In this document: one piece after another, positions 1-6,111 of the stretch
Position numbering within the stretch: position 1 is the stretch's first letter
How the letters are laid out: each line of letters starts with the position of its first letter
Assembly: GCA_017993865.1 (NCBI GenBank)
Contig: JAGOLU010000052.1
Coordinates: 1-6,481 of the forward strand
Source of the DNA: Candidatus Woesebacteria bacterium
Lineage (GTDB): Bacteria; Patescibacteriota; Microgenomatia; UBA1406; GWC2-37-13
Reading direction: 5' to 3'
DNA: 6,481 nt
Position numbers and translations under genes: made by a program
Notes under the pieces: model-generated
Told to the model about the DNA's origin: nothing
Database searches by the model: none
What the model saw: the letters and a program-made list of their open reading frames with translations, nothing else

Positions 1-234
1 CTCAAGCTCATGGAGGAGTATTTTGAGCGCTGCTCTCCCCGAGAAAAACAAGGAAACGTGTTGGGGTGGCGAGTTTGCCCCGACATTGTATACGGACCGG
101 CTCACAAAATCGATCACTCGAGTGCGCGAGGCATCTCCATCCCACATGCCATGAGAAAGTAGCGCCTGTAGGGCATATTTTGAGTCTAGGAATGTTTCTT
201 GGCTCGCTAGGTCGAGGGCGATGAGTTTACTCAT
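1..234 (-). CDS. Probable DegT/DnrJ/EryC1/StrS-family PLP aminotransferase, N-terminal part
   Basis: This is the first 78 codons of a gene that continues beyond the left edge of the window; the frame stays open to base 1. The start is the ATG at 234-232, giving a protein beginning MSKLIALDLASQE. Residues 62-78 (SLFFSGRAALKILLHEL) resemble the 'SGraALylaLkal' segment near the cofactor-binding region of fold-type I DegT/DnrJ/EryC1/StrS aminotransferases, which transaminate keto-sugars or related substrates for cell-surface glycans. The PLP lysine and the rest of the catalytic domain lie outside the window, so the family call rests on one motif. No Shine-Dalgarno sequence precedes the ATG. The gene lies 118 bp downstream of the Mur-ligase-like gene on the same strand and has its own candidate promoter, so it may be expressed separately. 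Another PLP enzyme with a similar N-terminus is possible. Confidence 0.55.
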   Translation of the reverse strand, partial: MSKLIALDLASQETFLDSKYALQALLSHGMWDGDASRTRVIDFVSRSVYNVGANSPPQHVSLFFSGRAALKILLHELE

Positions 235-251
235 AAGGATAACGGAACAAT

Positions 252-285
252 GCGTATATGAGGGTAGTATAGCGTATTTGAGGGT
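252..285. repeat. Two 14 bp direct repeats, 20 bp apart, flanking the -10 box
   Basis: Bases 252-265 (GCGTATATGAGGGT) and 272-285 (GCGTATTTGAGGGT) match at 13 of 14 positions. Their starts are 20 bp apart, about two helical turns, so both copies present the same DNA face. The 6 bp between them is the TATACT -10 hexamer on the minus strand. One copy therefore covers the spacer upstream of the -10 box and the other covers the transcript start. This fits a repressor or activator operator for the aminotransferase gene; the operator role is inference. Confidence 0.55.
259..271 (-). promoter_or_regulatory. Candidate promoter of the aminotransferase gene (-10 TATACT)
   Basis: A TATACT hexamer reads on the minus strand at 271-266 and predicts a transcript start near base 259 (an A), about 25 nt before the ATG at 234. 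No recognisable -35 hexamer lies 16-18 bp upstream. The leader has no Shine-Dalgarno sequence. The hexamer sits exactly between two 14 bp direct repeats, which suggests regulation at this promoter. Confidence 0.45.
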
Positions 286-292
286 GAGAAGG

Positions 293-328
293 GGTTCTCG
301 ACTCAGTTTATGGTGAGCTTGTCGAACC
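293..328. repeat. REP-like imperfect hairpin between the Mur ligase and aminotransferase genes
   Basis: GGTTC at 293-297 can pair with GAACC at 324-328, and an inner CTCA at 302-305 can pair with TGAG at 314-317. The result is an imperfect 36-base hairpin with an internal loop. The core TGAGCTTGTCGAA at 314-326 resembles short palindromic repeats scattered in intergenic DNA of many bacterial genomes. There is no T-run after either arm, so it is not a standard intrinsic terminator. Only one copy was seen here, so its repetitive nature is recalled from general knowledge and not shown by the sequence. Confidence 0.35.
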
Positions 329-352
329 ACTCGAACAGGATATGGTTTCCAT

Positions 353-1711
353 TCAGAATGAAGAAGGTGAGCCTTCGCCAACAATGTCTGCGATGTAGTC
401 TGACCTAAACCTGCCTTCAATAAGAATTGCGCTCTCGCTATCCAACACCTTTTCGACCATCGCAGTCAGCTTGGCATGGCTTGGACTGTAAATAATATGT
501 CGAGACTGGGATGAGCGTGCAACATCTTTGAGCATCTTATCTGAGGTATACATAGTAGTATGAGGGGGGAACTCTTGCAGAATCTTTCTATAAATATCCT
601 TCTTGTGTCTGCCCAGCTCAATGATGCCGCTGGTGAGCATGAGCTTTTTGGGCTTTTTGATACTTCTGAGCATCTGCATATGAGCAATACACCCTTCGGC
701 ATTTGATGAGTATGAGGAATCAATATACACATACCCTCTTGAGTGATGTTGTGCGAGTTGATGCTTGGGACGTATCAGATCAGTCGAGGCTCGTTGCACA
801 ATGTTTTCTGGCACGCCCAAGTGCCGCGCTACCGCCACCGCACCTCGCACTGCGCTTTCGTGTGGGTCGTGCGGAACCACCTCATATTCTTCAATCGGGC
901 AACTCACGAGGCGCTGCAACCGAAGTTTGAGCATTTTGTCCATGTTGGAGGGGATGAACAATCTTCCCTCTTTGGGTAGCTTCAACGCAATTTCACTTTT
1001 GGCCTTGAAAAGTGCTTCTTTGTCACCAAACAGACTCAGATGTTGCGAGCCAATCGCTGTTATTACCGCATACTTTGGATTGGTGAACCGGACAACCTCA
1101 TCGATCTCACCCTGTTTGTACGCACCTATTTCTGCAACAAAATATTTCGTCTCTTTGGTGAGATTTTTTAAGATAGAAAGAGCGACTCCTACCGCAGTGT
1201 TTTGATTACGGTCGGTCTTTGCCGTCTTGTACGAGTGCGAGAGCAGTGTGAACAAATATTCTTTTAGGGTTGATTTACCATATGAGCCTGTGATACCGAT
1301 GACGGTTGGGCGGGTGTATTCGAGCGATGTGCGAGCCTTGTGGATGATGTTTCGTCGGTACAGTGCTACGGGCAAACGGGTGATGAGCACACCGATTGAG
1401 ATCAAAATAAAAGCAAAAATGGGTGCAGTCACGATAAGCAGCACCCCAACCCACACATTTTGAGGTAATAGCGCCGATATGACGGTGAGAATGATTGAGC
1501 CTATGAGCAGCAATCCGATATTTCGGGGTTTTTTTTTGCTTGGGATGCGAATATCGAGGTTGTAAAAAAAACTCAAGACTCCCACATCTTCCATCCGTGC
1601 ACGGATACGGTCGAATCGATATTCCTTGATTTGAAACACGTATGCGTGCTTAATGAGGTATACGATGGTTATACAGAACCCTATGGCGACGACAAGGATA
1701 CTCAATGACAT
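353..1711 (-). CDS. Membrane-anchored MurF-like Mur ligase family protein
   Basis: A 452-residue ATP-dependent amide ligase of the Mur family. The N-terminus is membrane embedded (helices about 4-23, 65-82 and 86-110) with a basic loop between helices 1 and 2 (KEYRFDRIRAR). The Mur central domain follows: P-loop GITGSYGKST (139-148), NQNTAVG (169-175), EIGA (194-197), and QHLSLFG...AKSEI (223-241), whose K238 matches the lysine that is carbamylated in Mur ligases. The C-terminal domain shows DSSYSSN (331-337) where MurF has a D-x-YNANP-like motif, ELG (365-367) and EGRFRSDYI (432-440). MurF joins D-Ala-D-Ala to the UDP-MurNAc-tripeptide. Here the usual N-terminal UDP-substrate domain is replaced by membrane helices, so the acceptor may be lipid-linked or different. 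A PgsB/CapB-like polyamide ligase is an alternative. The gene begins 16 bp after the hydrolase gene, at an ATG with no Shine-Dalgarno sequence and its own -10 box. Confidence 0.8.
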   Translation of the reverse strand: MSLSILVVAIGFCITIVYLIKHAYVFQIKEYRFDRIRARMEDVGVLSFFYNLDIRIPSKKKPRNIGLLLIGSIILTVISALLPQNVWVGVLLIVTAPIFAFILISIGVLITRLPVALYRRNIIHKARTSLEYTRPTVIGITGSYGKSTLKEYLFTLLSHSYKTAKTDRNQNTAVGVALSILKNLTKETKYFVAEIGAYKQGEIDEVVRFTNPKYAVITAIGSQHLSLFGDKEALFKAKSEIALKLPKEGRLFIPSNMDKMLKLRLQRLVSCPIEEYEVVPHDPHESAVRGAVAVARHLGVPENIVQRASTDLIRPKHQLAQHHSRGYVYIDSSYSSNAEGCIAHMQMLRSIKKPKKLMLTSGIIELGRHKKDIYRKILQEFPPHTTMYTSDKMLKDVARSSQSRHIIYSPSHAKLTAMVEKVLDSESAILIEGRFRSDYIADIVGEGSPSSF

Positions 1712-1726
1712 ACAAAGATTGTAGCA
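1711..1726 (-). promoter_or_regulatory. Extended -10 promoter of the Mur ligase gene, predicted leaderless
   Basis: On the minus strand TGC (1726-1724) directly precedes TACAAT (1723-1718), forming an extended -10 element. Six bases then separate the hexamer from the ATG, so the expected +1 is base 1711, the A of the start codon. The element lies in the 16 bp gap after the hydrolase stop codon and just overlaps its end. The mur ligase gene could therefore be transcribed from here as well as by read-through from upstream. No Shine-Dalgarno sequence is present. Confidence 0.55.
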
Positions 1727-1727
1727 T

Positions 1728-2471
1728 TTACGAAGATGCTTGTGTGGTCAGAAATGTGCTGATCGACGATACGATCATGTCGCTATGCTTGATAGGTAGA
1801 TCGTGTCGCATTCCGGGGAAAATGCTTAAAATCGATTGCCCCATATATTCATGGAGAAGCTGCCCATCGGTATAGGGAACGTAGGTATCTTCTCTCCCCC
1901 ACAGAATGAGCGTCTTTTGATGGATAGTTTGCACGACGTCGGCAAGATCTTGTGTGACAATTCTCTTGAAATTTTCTTCCAGTTGGGGGTTTTGTAGCAT
2001 ATCCGAGCGGGGGAACAAGATCTTGTAGAGAATTTTCCTGACCAGTGGATAGGTGTGCAGCAGTCTTGATATTTGGCGCGGTGATGCGTGAGATTTTCTA
2101 TTCCTACGCCATGAGGGCGCACACACTACGAGTTTTGACACCAGATCTGGAAAATTTGCGGCGAGCGAGAGGGCAAGGGCACCGCCAAACGAATGCCCAA
2201 TGATAAAAATAGGTGTAAGGATACCTATTTCGTCAACGAAAGACTTGAGAAACTCGGTATATTCACCAATGCCCCATGTAGGTGGCGGATTTGAGGTCTC
2301 GCCGAAGCCTGGCAGATCAATGAGATAGCACGTGCTCGTTTCTAGAAGGCTGCGGGCTAGTGTGGCGAGGCTTTTGTGCGTTCCGCCCCACCCGTGAAGC
2401 AGAAGTATAGGCTGACCCGTTGTGCCAACCACTTCATAGTGCACCTTGATACTAGAAACGGCAACTATCAT
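1728..2471 (-). CDS. Alpha/beta-fold hydrolase
   Basis: A 247-residue single-domain alpha/beta hydrolase, the normal length for the family. The oxyanion-hole region is HGWGG (26-30). The nucleophile elbow is GHSFGG (92-97) with S94. The catalytic acid is probably D195 in WGRED (191-195), before a VP turn, and the base is H223 in GMRHDLP. All triad residues are in place, so the enzyme should be active as an esterase, lipase or C-C hydrolase; the substrate cannot be read from sequence. The residues 120-175 form a basic, helix-rich cap (RRNRKSH...LVRKILYKILFPR). There is no signal peptide, so it is probably cytoplasmic. It starts 9 bp after the DsbA-like gene and ends 16 bp before the Mur ligase gene, which points to cotranscription. 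The bases before the ATG contain no Shine-Dalgarno sequence; a poor TAAATT (4 of 6) sits at leaderless distance but is not convincing. Confidence 0.85.
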   Translation of the reverse strand: MIVAVSSIKVHYEVVGTTGQPILLLHGWGGTHKSLATLARSLLETSTCYLIDLPGFGETSNPPPTWGIGEYTEFLKSFVDEIGILTPIFIIGHSFGGALALSLAANFPDLVSKLVVCAPSWRRNRKSHASPRQISRLLHTYPLVRKILYKILFPRSDMLQNPQLEENFKRIVTQDLADVVQTIHQKTLILWGREDTYVPYTDGQLLHEYMGQSILSIFPGMRHDLPIKHSDMIVSSISTFLTTQASS

Positions 2472-2480
2472 AGGAGTAAT

Positions 2481-3155
2481 TTAGTTCTGCACAGAATCGA
2501 CAACGATCTTCTTGAATTCATCAAAACTACCAAAGCCCGTTATCTTCTCTCCGTCGATAAAGAAAGTGGGTGTTCCTTCAATTCTTGCCTGTTCTCCGAG
2601 TTGAATATCTGCCCCAATTTTGTCAGTAACTGCCTGCGAATCAATGTCTGCGTCAAACTTGTCTGTATCCAAACCAAGATCTGTTGCAATGTTTACAAAA
2701 AGTTCGCGAGCTTTGTCGCTTTCGGCCCATTCGCTCTGGGTAGCAAATGCTCGGTCTATAAACTCATAGAACTTCCCCTGTATCGCGGCAGCTTCTGCGG
2801 AGCGCGCGACGACATCGGCGTTCTTGTGTATGTTGACGAGGGGGAAGTGCCGATATACAAACGTGAACTGCTCATCCATTATTTTTGCAAAGGCTGGATC
2901 TTTTTGTTTTTCTGCCTTCAAATAGTCGTGGGCCGACTTACACGCGGGGCATTGGAGGTCGCTGTATTCGACCATAATGTGCTTACCAGCGCCCTGAGGA
3001 TGATCTCCGAGCTTCGCCGAATCAGAGGCGCCACTGGGCCGTAACTGAGCCTGTTCTGGGAATGCCGTCTGAGCCGGTTCGTTTGTTGAAAAGTATGCGA
3101 GCACCACAAAACCAACAAGAGCAACGATTGAGATGACGATTAATTTTTTGTTCAT
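2481..3155 (-). CDS. Membrane-anchored DsbA-like thiol:disulfide oxidoreductase (Thioredoxin_4 type)
   Basis: A 224-residue protein with an N-terminal signal anchor (MNKK then a hydrophobic stretch at about 5-22), a 30-residue linker rich in Pro, Ala and Ser, and a DsbA/thioredoxin domain outside the membrane. The redox motif is CPAC (69-72), with the cis-proline in GTPT (194-197). The helical insertion carries HFPL..IHKNADVVARSAEAAA and QGKFYEF, typical of the DsbA-like Thioredoxin_4 family. It probably makes or rearranges disulfide bonds in exported proteins. An in-frame ATG six codons upstream (3173) exists. I prefer 3155 because MNKK gives a normal signal anchor and a TACAAT -10 box lies between the two ATGs, so a transcript from it would not contain the first one. 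It is the first gene of the minus-strand group and divergent from the ABC exporter operon. Confidence 0.85.
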   Translation of the reverse strand: MNKKLIVISIVALVGFVVLAYFSTNEPAQTAFPEQAQLRPSGASDSAKLGDHPQGAGKHIMVEYSDLQCPACKSAHDYLKAEKQKDPAFAKIMDEQFTFVYRHFPLVNIHKNADVVARSAEAAAIQGKFYEFIDRAFATQSEWAESDKARELFVNIATDLGLDTDKFDADIDSQAVTDKIGADIQLGEQARIEGTPTFFIDGEKITGFGSFDEFKKIVVDSVQN

Positions 3156-3156
3156 A

Positions 3157-3195
3157 TAAAGAATATTGTACATGAGAAAGAAAGTTAATAGTCAG
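3157..3195 (-). promoter_or_regulatory. Promoter of the DsbA-like gene, nearly leaderless
   Basis: On the minus strand TACAAT reads at 3170-3165 and a CTGACT -35 candidate (4 of 6 match to TTGACA) at 3195-3190, with a long 19 bp spacer. The expected start is around 3158-3157, leaving only 2-3 nt before the ATG at 3155. There is no Shine-Dalgarno sequence. This probably drives the DsbA-like, hydrolase and Mur ligase genes. Confidence 0.45.
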
Positions 3196-3233
3196 TAAAT
3201 GGCCTCAGACCCAGTCATACCACTCAGATCTCC

Positions 3234-3251
3234 TGTTATAATGACCCGATA
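3234..3251 (+). promoter_or_regulatory. Extended -10 promoter of the ABC exporter operon, predicted leaderless
   Basis: TGT (3234-3236) directly precedes a perfect TATAAT (3237-3242), a consensus extended -10. The start codon is at 3251, so the expected +1 is 3249-3251 and the mRNA would have a 0-2 nt leader. The -35 region is poor (GTCATA, 3214-3219), which is common for extended -10 promoters. No Shine-Dalgarno sequence precedes the ATG. Confidence 0.65.
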
Positions 3252-4237
3252 TGGCCCAAATACAGGTGTCGGAGCTTTCTAAGTCGTTTTCGGTGCGTGA
3301 GAAATCGGCACAGTCTCCCTCAGCTCTGGACTCGTTCAAAAAAATATTGTTTCCTCGTCATGTTGATAAAAAGGCGGTTGAAGACGTTTCTTTTGAGATT
3401 GCAGAAGGTGAACTTGTGGGATTCATCGGTCCCAACGGAGCGGGCAAGACGACCACACTCAAAATGCTCTCCGGACTCCTCTACCCGACCTTAGGTACGG
3501 TACGAGTTCTTGGGTATGACCCATTCTTGCGAGATCATACTTTTTTGCGCCAGATATCGCTAGTCATGGGTCAAAAGCAGCAACTGTGGTGGGAACTTCC
3601 CGTGAATGACTCGTTCTTATTAAACAAAGAGATTTACGATATCCCCACGGCACAATACCAACACACGCTTAAAGAACTTATGGACTTGTTTGAGGTATCA
3701 GATATCGTTCACCTTCCGCCTCGCACGCTCTCCTTAGGTCAACGTATGAAATGTGAGCTAATCGCTGCGCTTTTGCATAGGCCCAAAGTCTTATTTCTCG
3801 ACGAGCCAACAATAGGGCTCGACGTTGTTATGCAGCAGCACTTGCGAGATTTTGTGGCCCATTACAACAAAAAGTTTGGCGCAACTATTATCCTCACGAG
3901 TCACTATATGGACGACGTAAAACAGCTTTGTGAAAGGATAATAATGATTAACCAGGGCCAACTTGTGTATGACGGCAAGCTTACAGAGCTCACCCGTAAC
4001 CATGCGGATTATAAGGTGCTCTCAATCGTATTCGAGAAGCCTATTAGTCAGGAAGCAATCGAAAAATTTGGCGTAATAGAGCTTTTTGACGGAAGCTCGA
4101 TTCGCATTCGTGTTGAAACGAAAAATGTACAGCATGCGGCGAGCAAAATTTTACATGATTTTCCGGTAGACGACATCAATATTCAGGAGCCAGATATTGA
4201 GGAGATAATACGGGAGATCTTTGAGAAAAGACAGTAA
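3251..4237 (+). CDS. ABC-2 type exporter ATP-binding protein
   Basis: A 328-residue ATPase subunit. It shows Walker A GPNGAGKT (60-67), the Q-loop region GQKQQLWWELPV (107-118), a signature LSLGQ (160-164), Walker B VLFLDEPT (180-187), the D-loop GLD (189-191) and the switch histidine H218 (TSHYM). All catalytic elements are intact. An insertion between the first strand and AVEDVSF (residues about 15-41), the MGQKQQLWW block and the roughly 90-residue C-terminal extension (240-328) are typical of ATPases paired with DUF990/ABC2_membrane_6 permeases. It powers the two permeases encoded immediately downstream. The substrate is unknown; characterised relatives of this arrangement are drug or viologen-type exporters, but many are unassigned. 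It is the first gene of a three-gene operon, with 5 bp to the next start. The start at 3251 is set by the extended -10 promoter, which leaves no room for an earlier start. Confidence 0.92.
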   Translation: MAQIQVSELSKSFSVREKSAQSPSALDSFKKILFPRHVDKKAVEDVSFEIAEGELVGFIGPNGAGKTTTLKMLSGLLYPTLGTVRVLGYDPFLRDHTFLRQISLVMGQKQQLWWELPVNDSFLLNKEIYDIPTAQYQHTLKELMDLFEVSDIVHLPPRTLSLGQRMKCELIAALLHRPKVLFLDEPTIGLDVVMQQHLRDFVAHYNKKFGATIILTSHYMDDVKQLCERIIMINQGQLVYDGKLTELTRNHADYKVLSIVFEKPISQEAIEKFGVIELFDGSSIRIRVETKNVQHAASKILHDFPVDDINIQEPDIEEIIREIFEKRQ

Positions 4238-4242
4238 TACCT

Positions 4243-5043
4243 ATGCGATTATTCCGACTATTTCTCCTTTCGCTGCATAAAGTTACCTACATTCGCTCAA
4301 AGTGCGTGGTTTGGTTCCTCATGTCTATTTTCGTGCCAAGCTTAATTTGTATGTACTGGGTTATTGCGCTGAAGGATAACCCACAGCTCGGCAAGCTTTT
4401 TAGCACAAGTCAGATTGTCAGCTATTACATTACCATTGTGGTGCTTAATTCCTTGGTGGTTTCACACATGAAAGAACACATTATGCATAAAGATATTCAA
4501 AATGGTGAAATGTCGCGATACTTGCTCAAACCCCAATCATATTATTGGTACAATGTCGTTTTTAACGAAATCCCTTACCGTATTGTTCAGGGGTTTTATG
4601 GTGTTGTAGTAATAGGAGTACTCGCTTTACTATTCCCGCACATCATAGATATTGGTCATGATAGAGCTCTCTTTGGGCTTGGTGTCATTTCAAGCATCCT
4701 CGGATTTTTCATTTGTTCAAATATCGAGATACTGCTCGGGCTTTTGGCGTTTTGGTTTTACGATCTAAAACTCGTTCATAATGCGTATGAGGTCATACTT
4801 ATTATCCTTGGCGGCGTTAATATGCCGTTGTATCTTTTCCCTAGGTTGCTGGAGCAATTTGCCTTCCTGACCCCGTTTCCCTCCATTATTTATGTCCCCA
4901 CCCTCTTTTTCACCGGTCAGGTGATTCCTGCAGATATAGCGCCGCTCCTCCTTCAACAGATTCTGTGGCTCATAGGTACAACCATTCTCTATTTATTTAT
5001 TTGGAAGAGAGGTATTCGTATATATACCGCTTCTGGTAGTTAG
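4243..5043 (+). CDS. ABC-2 family transporter permease, subunit 1 (DUF990/ABC2_membrane_6 type)
   Basis: A 266-residue integral membrane protein with about six predicted helices (roughly 22-43, 57-76, 115-134, 143-172, 182-204 and 237-253). A basic N-terminal segment precedes the first helix. Between helices 2 and 3 is the family hallmark IQNGEMSRYLLKPQSYYWY (85-103), a cytoplasmic coupling segment of the 'G-x(3)-x-LLKP' kind. Near the end is a PLYLFP...LTPFPSIIYVPTLFFTG block (195-225), also typical of the family. Length is normal. The gene starts 5 bp after the ATPase stop codon and has no Shine-Dalgarno sequence, so initiation probably depends on translational coupling or re-initiation. 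It likely forms a heterodimeric channel with the next gene product, driven by the upstream ATPase. Confidence 0.88.
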   Translation: MRLFRLFLLSLHKVTYIRSKCVVWFLMSIFVPSLICMYWVIALKDNPQLGKLFSTSQIVSYYITIVVLNSLVVSHMKEHIMHKDIQNGEMSRYLLKPQSYYWYNVVFNEIPYRIVQGFYGVVVIGVLALLFPHIIDIGHDRALFGLGVISSILGFFICSNIEILLGLLAFWFYDLKLVHNAYEVILIILGGVNMPLYLFPRLLEQFAFLTPFPSIIYVPTLFFTGQVIPADIAPLLLQQILWLIGTTILYLFIWKRGIRIYTASGS

Positions 5044-5047
5044 CCCT

Positions 5048-5848
5048 ATGCAATCAATTCGCAAATACATCAGAGTCTATATTTTCCAAACGCGTATTGC
5101 GTTTAAATTGCTTGGGATGTTCAGAATCAATGCAATAGGCATGATGCTCTCTACCACACTTTGGAGCTTGCTCATTTTCTCAACCATATTTCTCACGACG
5201 CGCAATGTTCGCACGGTGTTTGGGTATACTCCGAATGAGCTTCTCGCTCTTGGAGCGGTACAAGTAGTCTTTCTGGGGTTTTTCCACACCATTTTTGCAA
5301 AAAATATGGACAGGCTTCCTGAGGTGATAAACAGGGGTCAGCTTGACAGCATATTGCTCAAGCCAATGGATGATCAATACTCAATATCATTTGGGCTCGT
5401 GTATCCCACCACCCTGGTGCGTGTGGTAATTGGCGTCCTGGCACTTGCCTACCTTGCTGGTTCGGGGATGATCATTATCCCGTCGATTTGGAACATATTT
5501 TTCTTTGTTGCGCTACTCATGGCAAGTGAACTACTGATCTACAGTGTTTGGTTTATTATTGCGACTACGCTCATCTGGTTCCCTACCATGGAGAACATTA
5601 TTGAGCTTTTATACAACTTCAATATGTCGTCGCGGTATCCGTACGAGTTTTACCGCGAGATAGGCCTTACCATAGCGCTTCTAACATTCCCCTTCTCTAT
5701 TGCGCTCATGGTCCCACTCAAGGCGCTCACCGGCAAGGCCACGTTGAATGAAATCTGCATTCTATTGATCACGACCATGGTTTTTCTGCTTCTTTCTCGC
5801 AGGTTTTGGAAGTGGTCTCTTCGGCACTATACGAGTGCGAGTAATTAG
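5048..5848 (+). CDS. ABC-2 family transporter permease, subunit 2 (DUF990/ABC2_membrane_6 type)
   Basis: A second 266-residue permease, the same length as its neighbour but clearly different in sequence, so it looks like an ancient paralogue and not a recent duplication. A basic N-terminus is followed by about six helices (roughly 28-50, 64-84, 122-138, 142-177, 205-227 and 235-251). The hallmark RGQLDSILLKPMDDQY (96-111) matches the coupling segment of this family (INRGxLDxxLLKPxxxQ). A SSRYPYEFYREI block lies at 194-205. It starts 4 bp after the stop of permease 1 with no Shine-Dalgarno sequence. It ends 59 bp before the stop codon of the convergent 64-residue gene. Confidence 0.88.
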   Translation: MQSIRKYIRVYIFQTRIAFKLLGMFRINAIGMMLSTTLWSLLIFSTIFLTTRNVRTVFGYTPNELLALGAVQVVFLGFFHTIFAKNMDRLPEVINRGQLDSILLKPMDDQYSISFGLVYPTTLVRVVIGVLALAYLAGSGMIIIPSIWNIFFFVALLMASELLIYSVWFIIATTLIWFPTMENIIELLYNFNMSSRYPYEFYREIGLTIALLTFPFSIALMVPLKALTGKATLNEICILLITTMVFLLLSRRFWKWSLRHYTSASN

Positions 5849-5890
5849 AAAACCCCCCCACCAAATAGCATTTGCTACCTGGAGAGAGGG
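5849..5890 (-). terminator. Intrinsic terminator of the 64-residue protein gene, between convergent genes
   Basis: In minus-strand RNA a C/U-rich arm (5890-5880) pairs with a G-rich arm (5863-5853), using two G-U wobbles and one U-U mismatch. The arms enclose an inner TAGC/GCTA stem (5874-5877 with 5866-5869) and an ATTT loop. The G-rich arm is followed directly by TTTT (5852-5849). On the plus strand the wobble pairs become C-A mismatches and no T-run follows, so it should act mainly on the minus-strand gene. Confidence 0.6.
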
Positions 5891-5907
5891 CTATACCTTC
5901 AAAAGAA

Positions 5908-6102
5908 TTATTTCATTTTGTCGTAATCGACCTTACTCACAAATTTTGTGAGGTTTCGACCATCGGTCGTTTTTGCACGAAGCGCGTAACGGACTTGTGT
6001 TTTACCGTCTTTGGTTTCACGCTTGTACTCTACCGTCTCTACGTTTTTTTCGTCGATGTGTACTTCCTTGCGGAGTTTAACATCATAAAATTTTACTGCC
6101 AT
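5908..6102 (-). CDS. Small basic conserved-looking protein of unknown function
   Basis: A 64-residue, lysine-rich protein (MAVKFYDVKLRKEVHIDEKN, then VETVEYKRETKDGK, then YALRAKTTDGRNLTKFVSK at about 40-58). There is no signal peptide, membrane helix or cysteine. The alternating hydrophobic and charged pattern and the glycine turns at about 33 and 48 suggest a small beta-rich domain. I do not recognise a named family. The coding call is strong: a promoter, a 10-base Shine-Dalgarno sequence and a terminator are all correctly placed around this reading frame. Basic charge, small size and strong expression signals would suit a ribosome-associated, RNA-binding or nucleoid protein, but this is inference. 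It is divergent from obg, whose product binds ribosomes. It is the only gene here with a classical ribosome binding site. Confidence 0.8.
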   Translation of the reverse strand: MAVKFYDVKLRKEVHIDEKNVETVEYKRETKDGKTQVRYALRAKTTDGRNLTKFVSKVDYDKMK

Positions 6103-6111
6103 AGTTTATAT

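Noticed and set aside
765..1205. Plus-strand open frame of 146 codons, with overlapping shorter frames from 703 to 1463
   Set aside because: All are antisense to the Mur ligase gene, whose motifs run continuously through the region. The translations look like low-information shadows.
2454..2490. TAAATT as a leaderless -10 box for the hydrolase gene
   Set aside because: Only 4 of 6 bases match, with no TG extension or -35 box. Read-through from the DsbA-like gene 9 bp upstream is the simpler explanation.
2376..3044. Plus-strand open frame of 222 codons
   Set aside because: It lies antisense across the hydrolase and DsbA-like genes, both of which have complete catalytic motifs. Its translation has no recognisable domain and it has no promoter or ribosome binding site.
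3156..3173. Upstream ATG at 3173 as the start of the DsbA-like gene
   Set aside because: The predicted -10 box (3170-3165) lies downstream of this ATG, so a transcript from it could not contain it. The MNKK start at 3155 gives a more typical signal anchor.
5853..5890. Convergent hairpin as a terminator for the ABC exporter operon on the plus strand
   Set aside because: In plus-strand RNA two pairs become C-A mismatches and no T-run follows the hairpin, so only the minus-strand role is supported.
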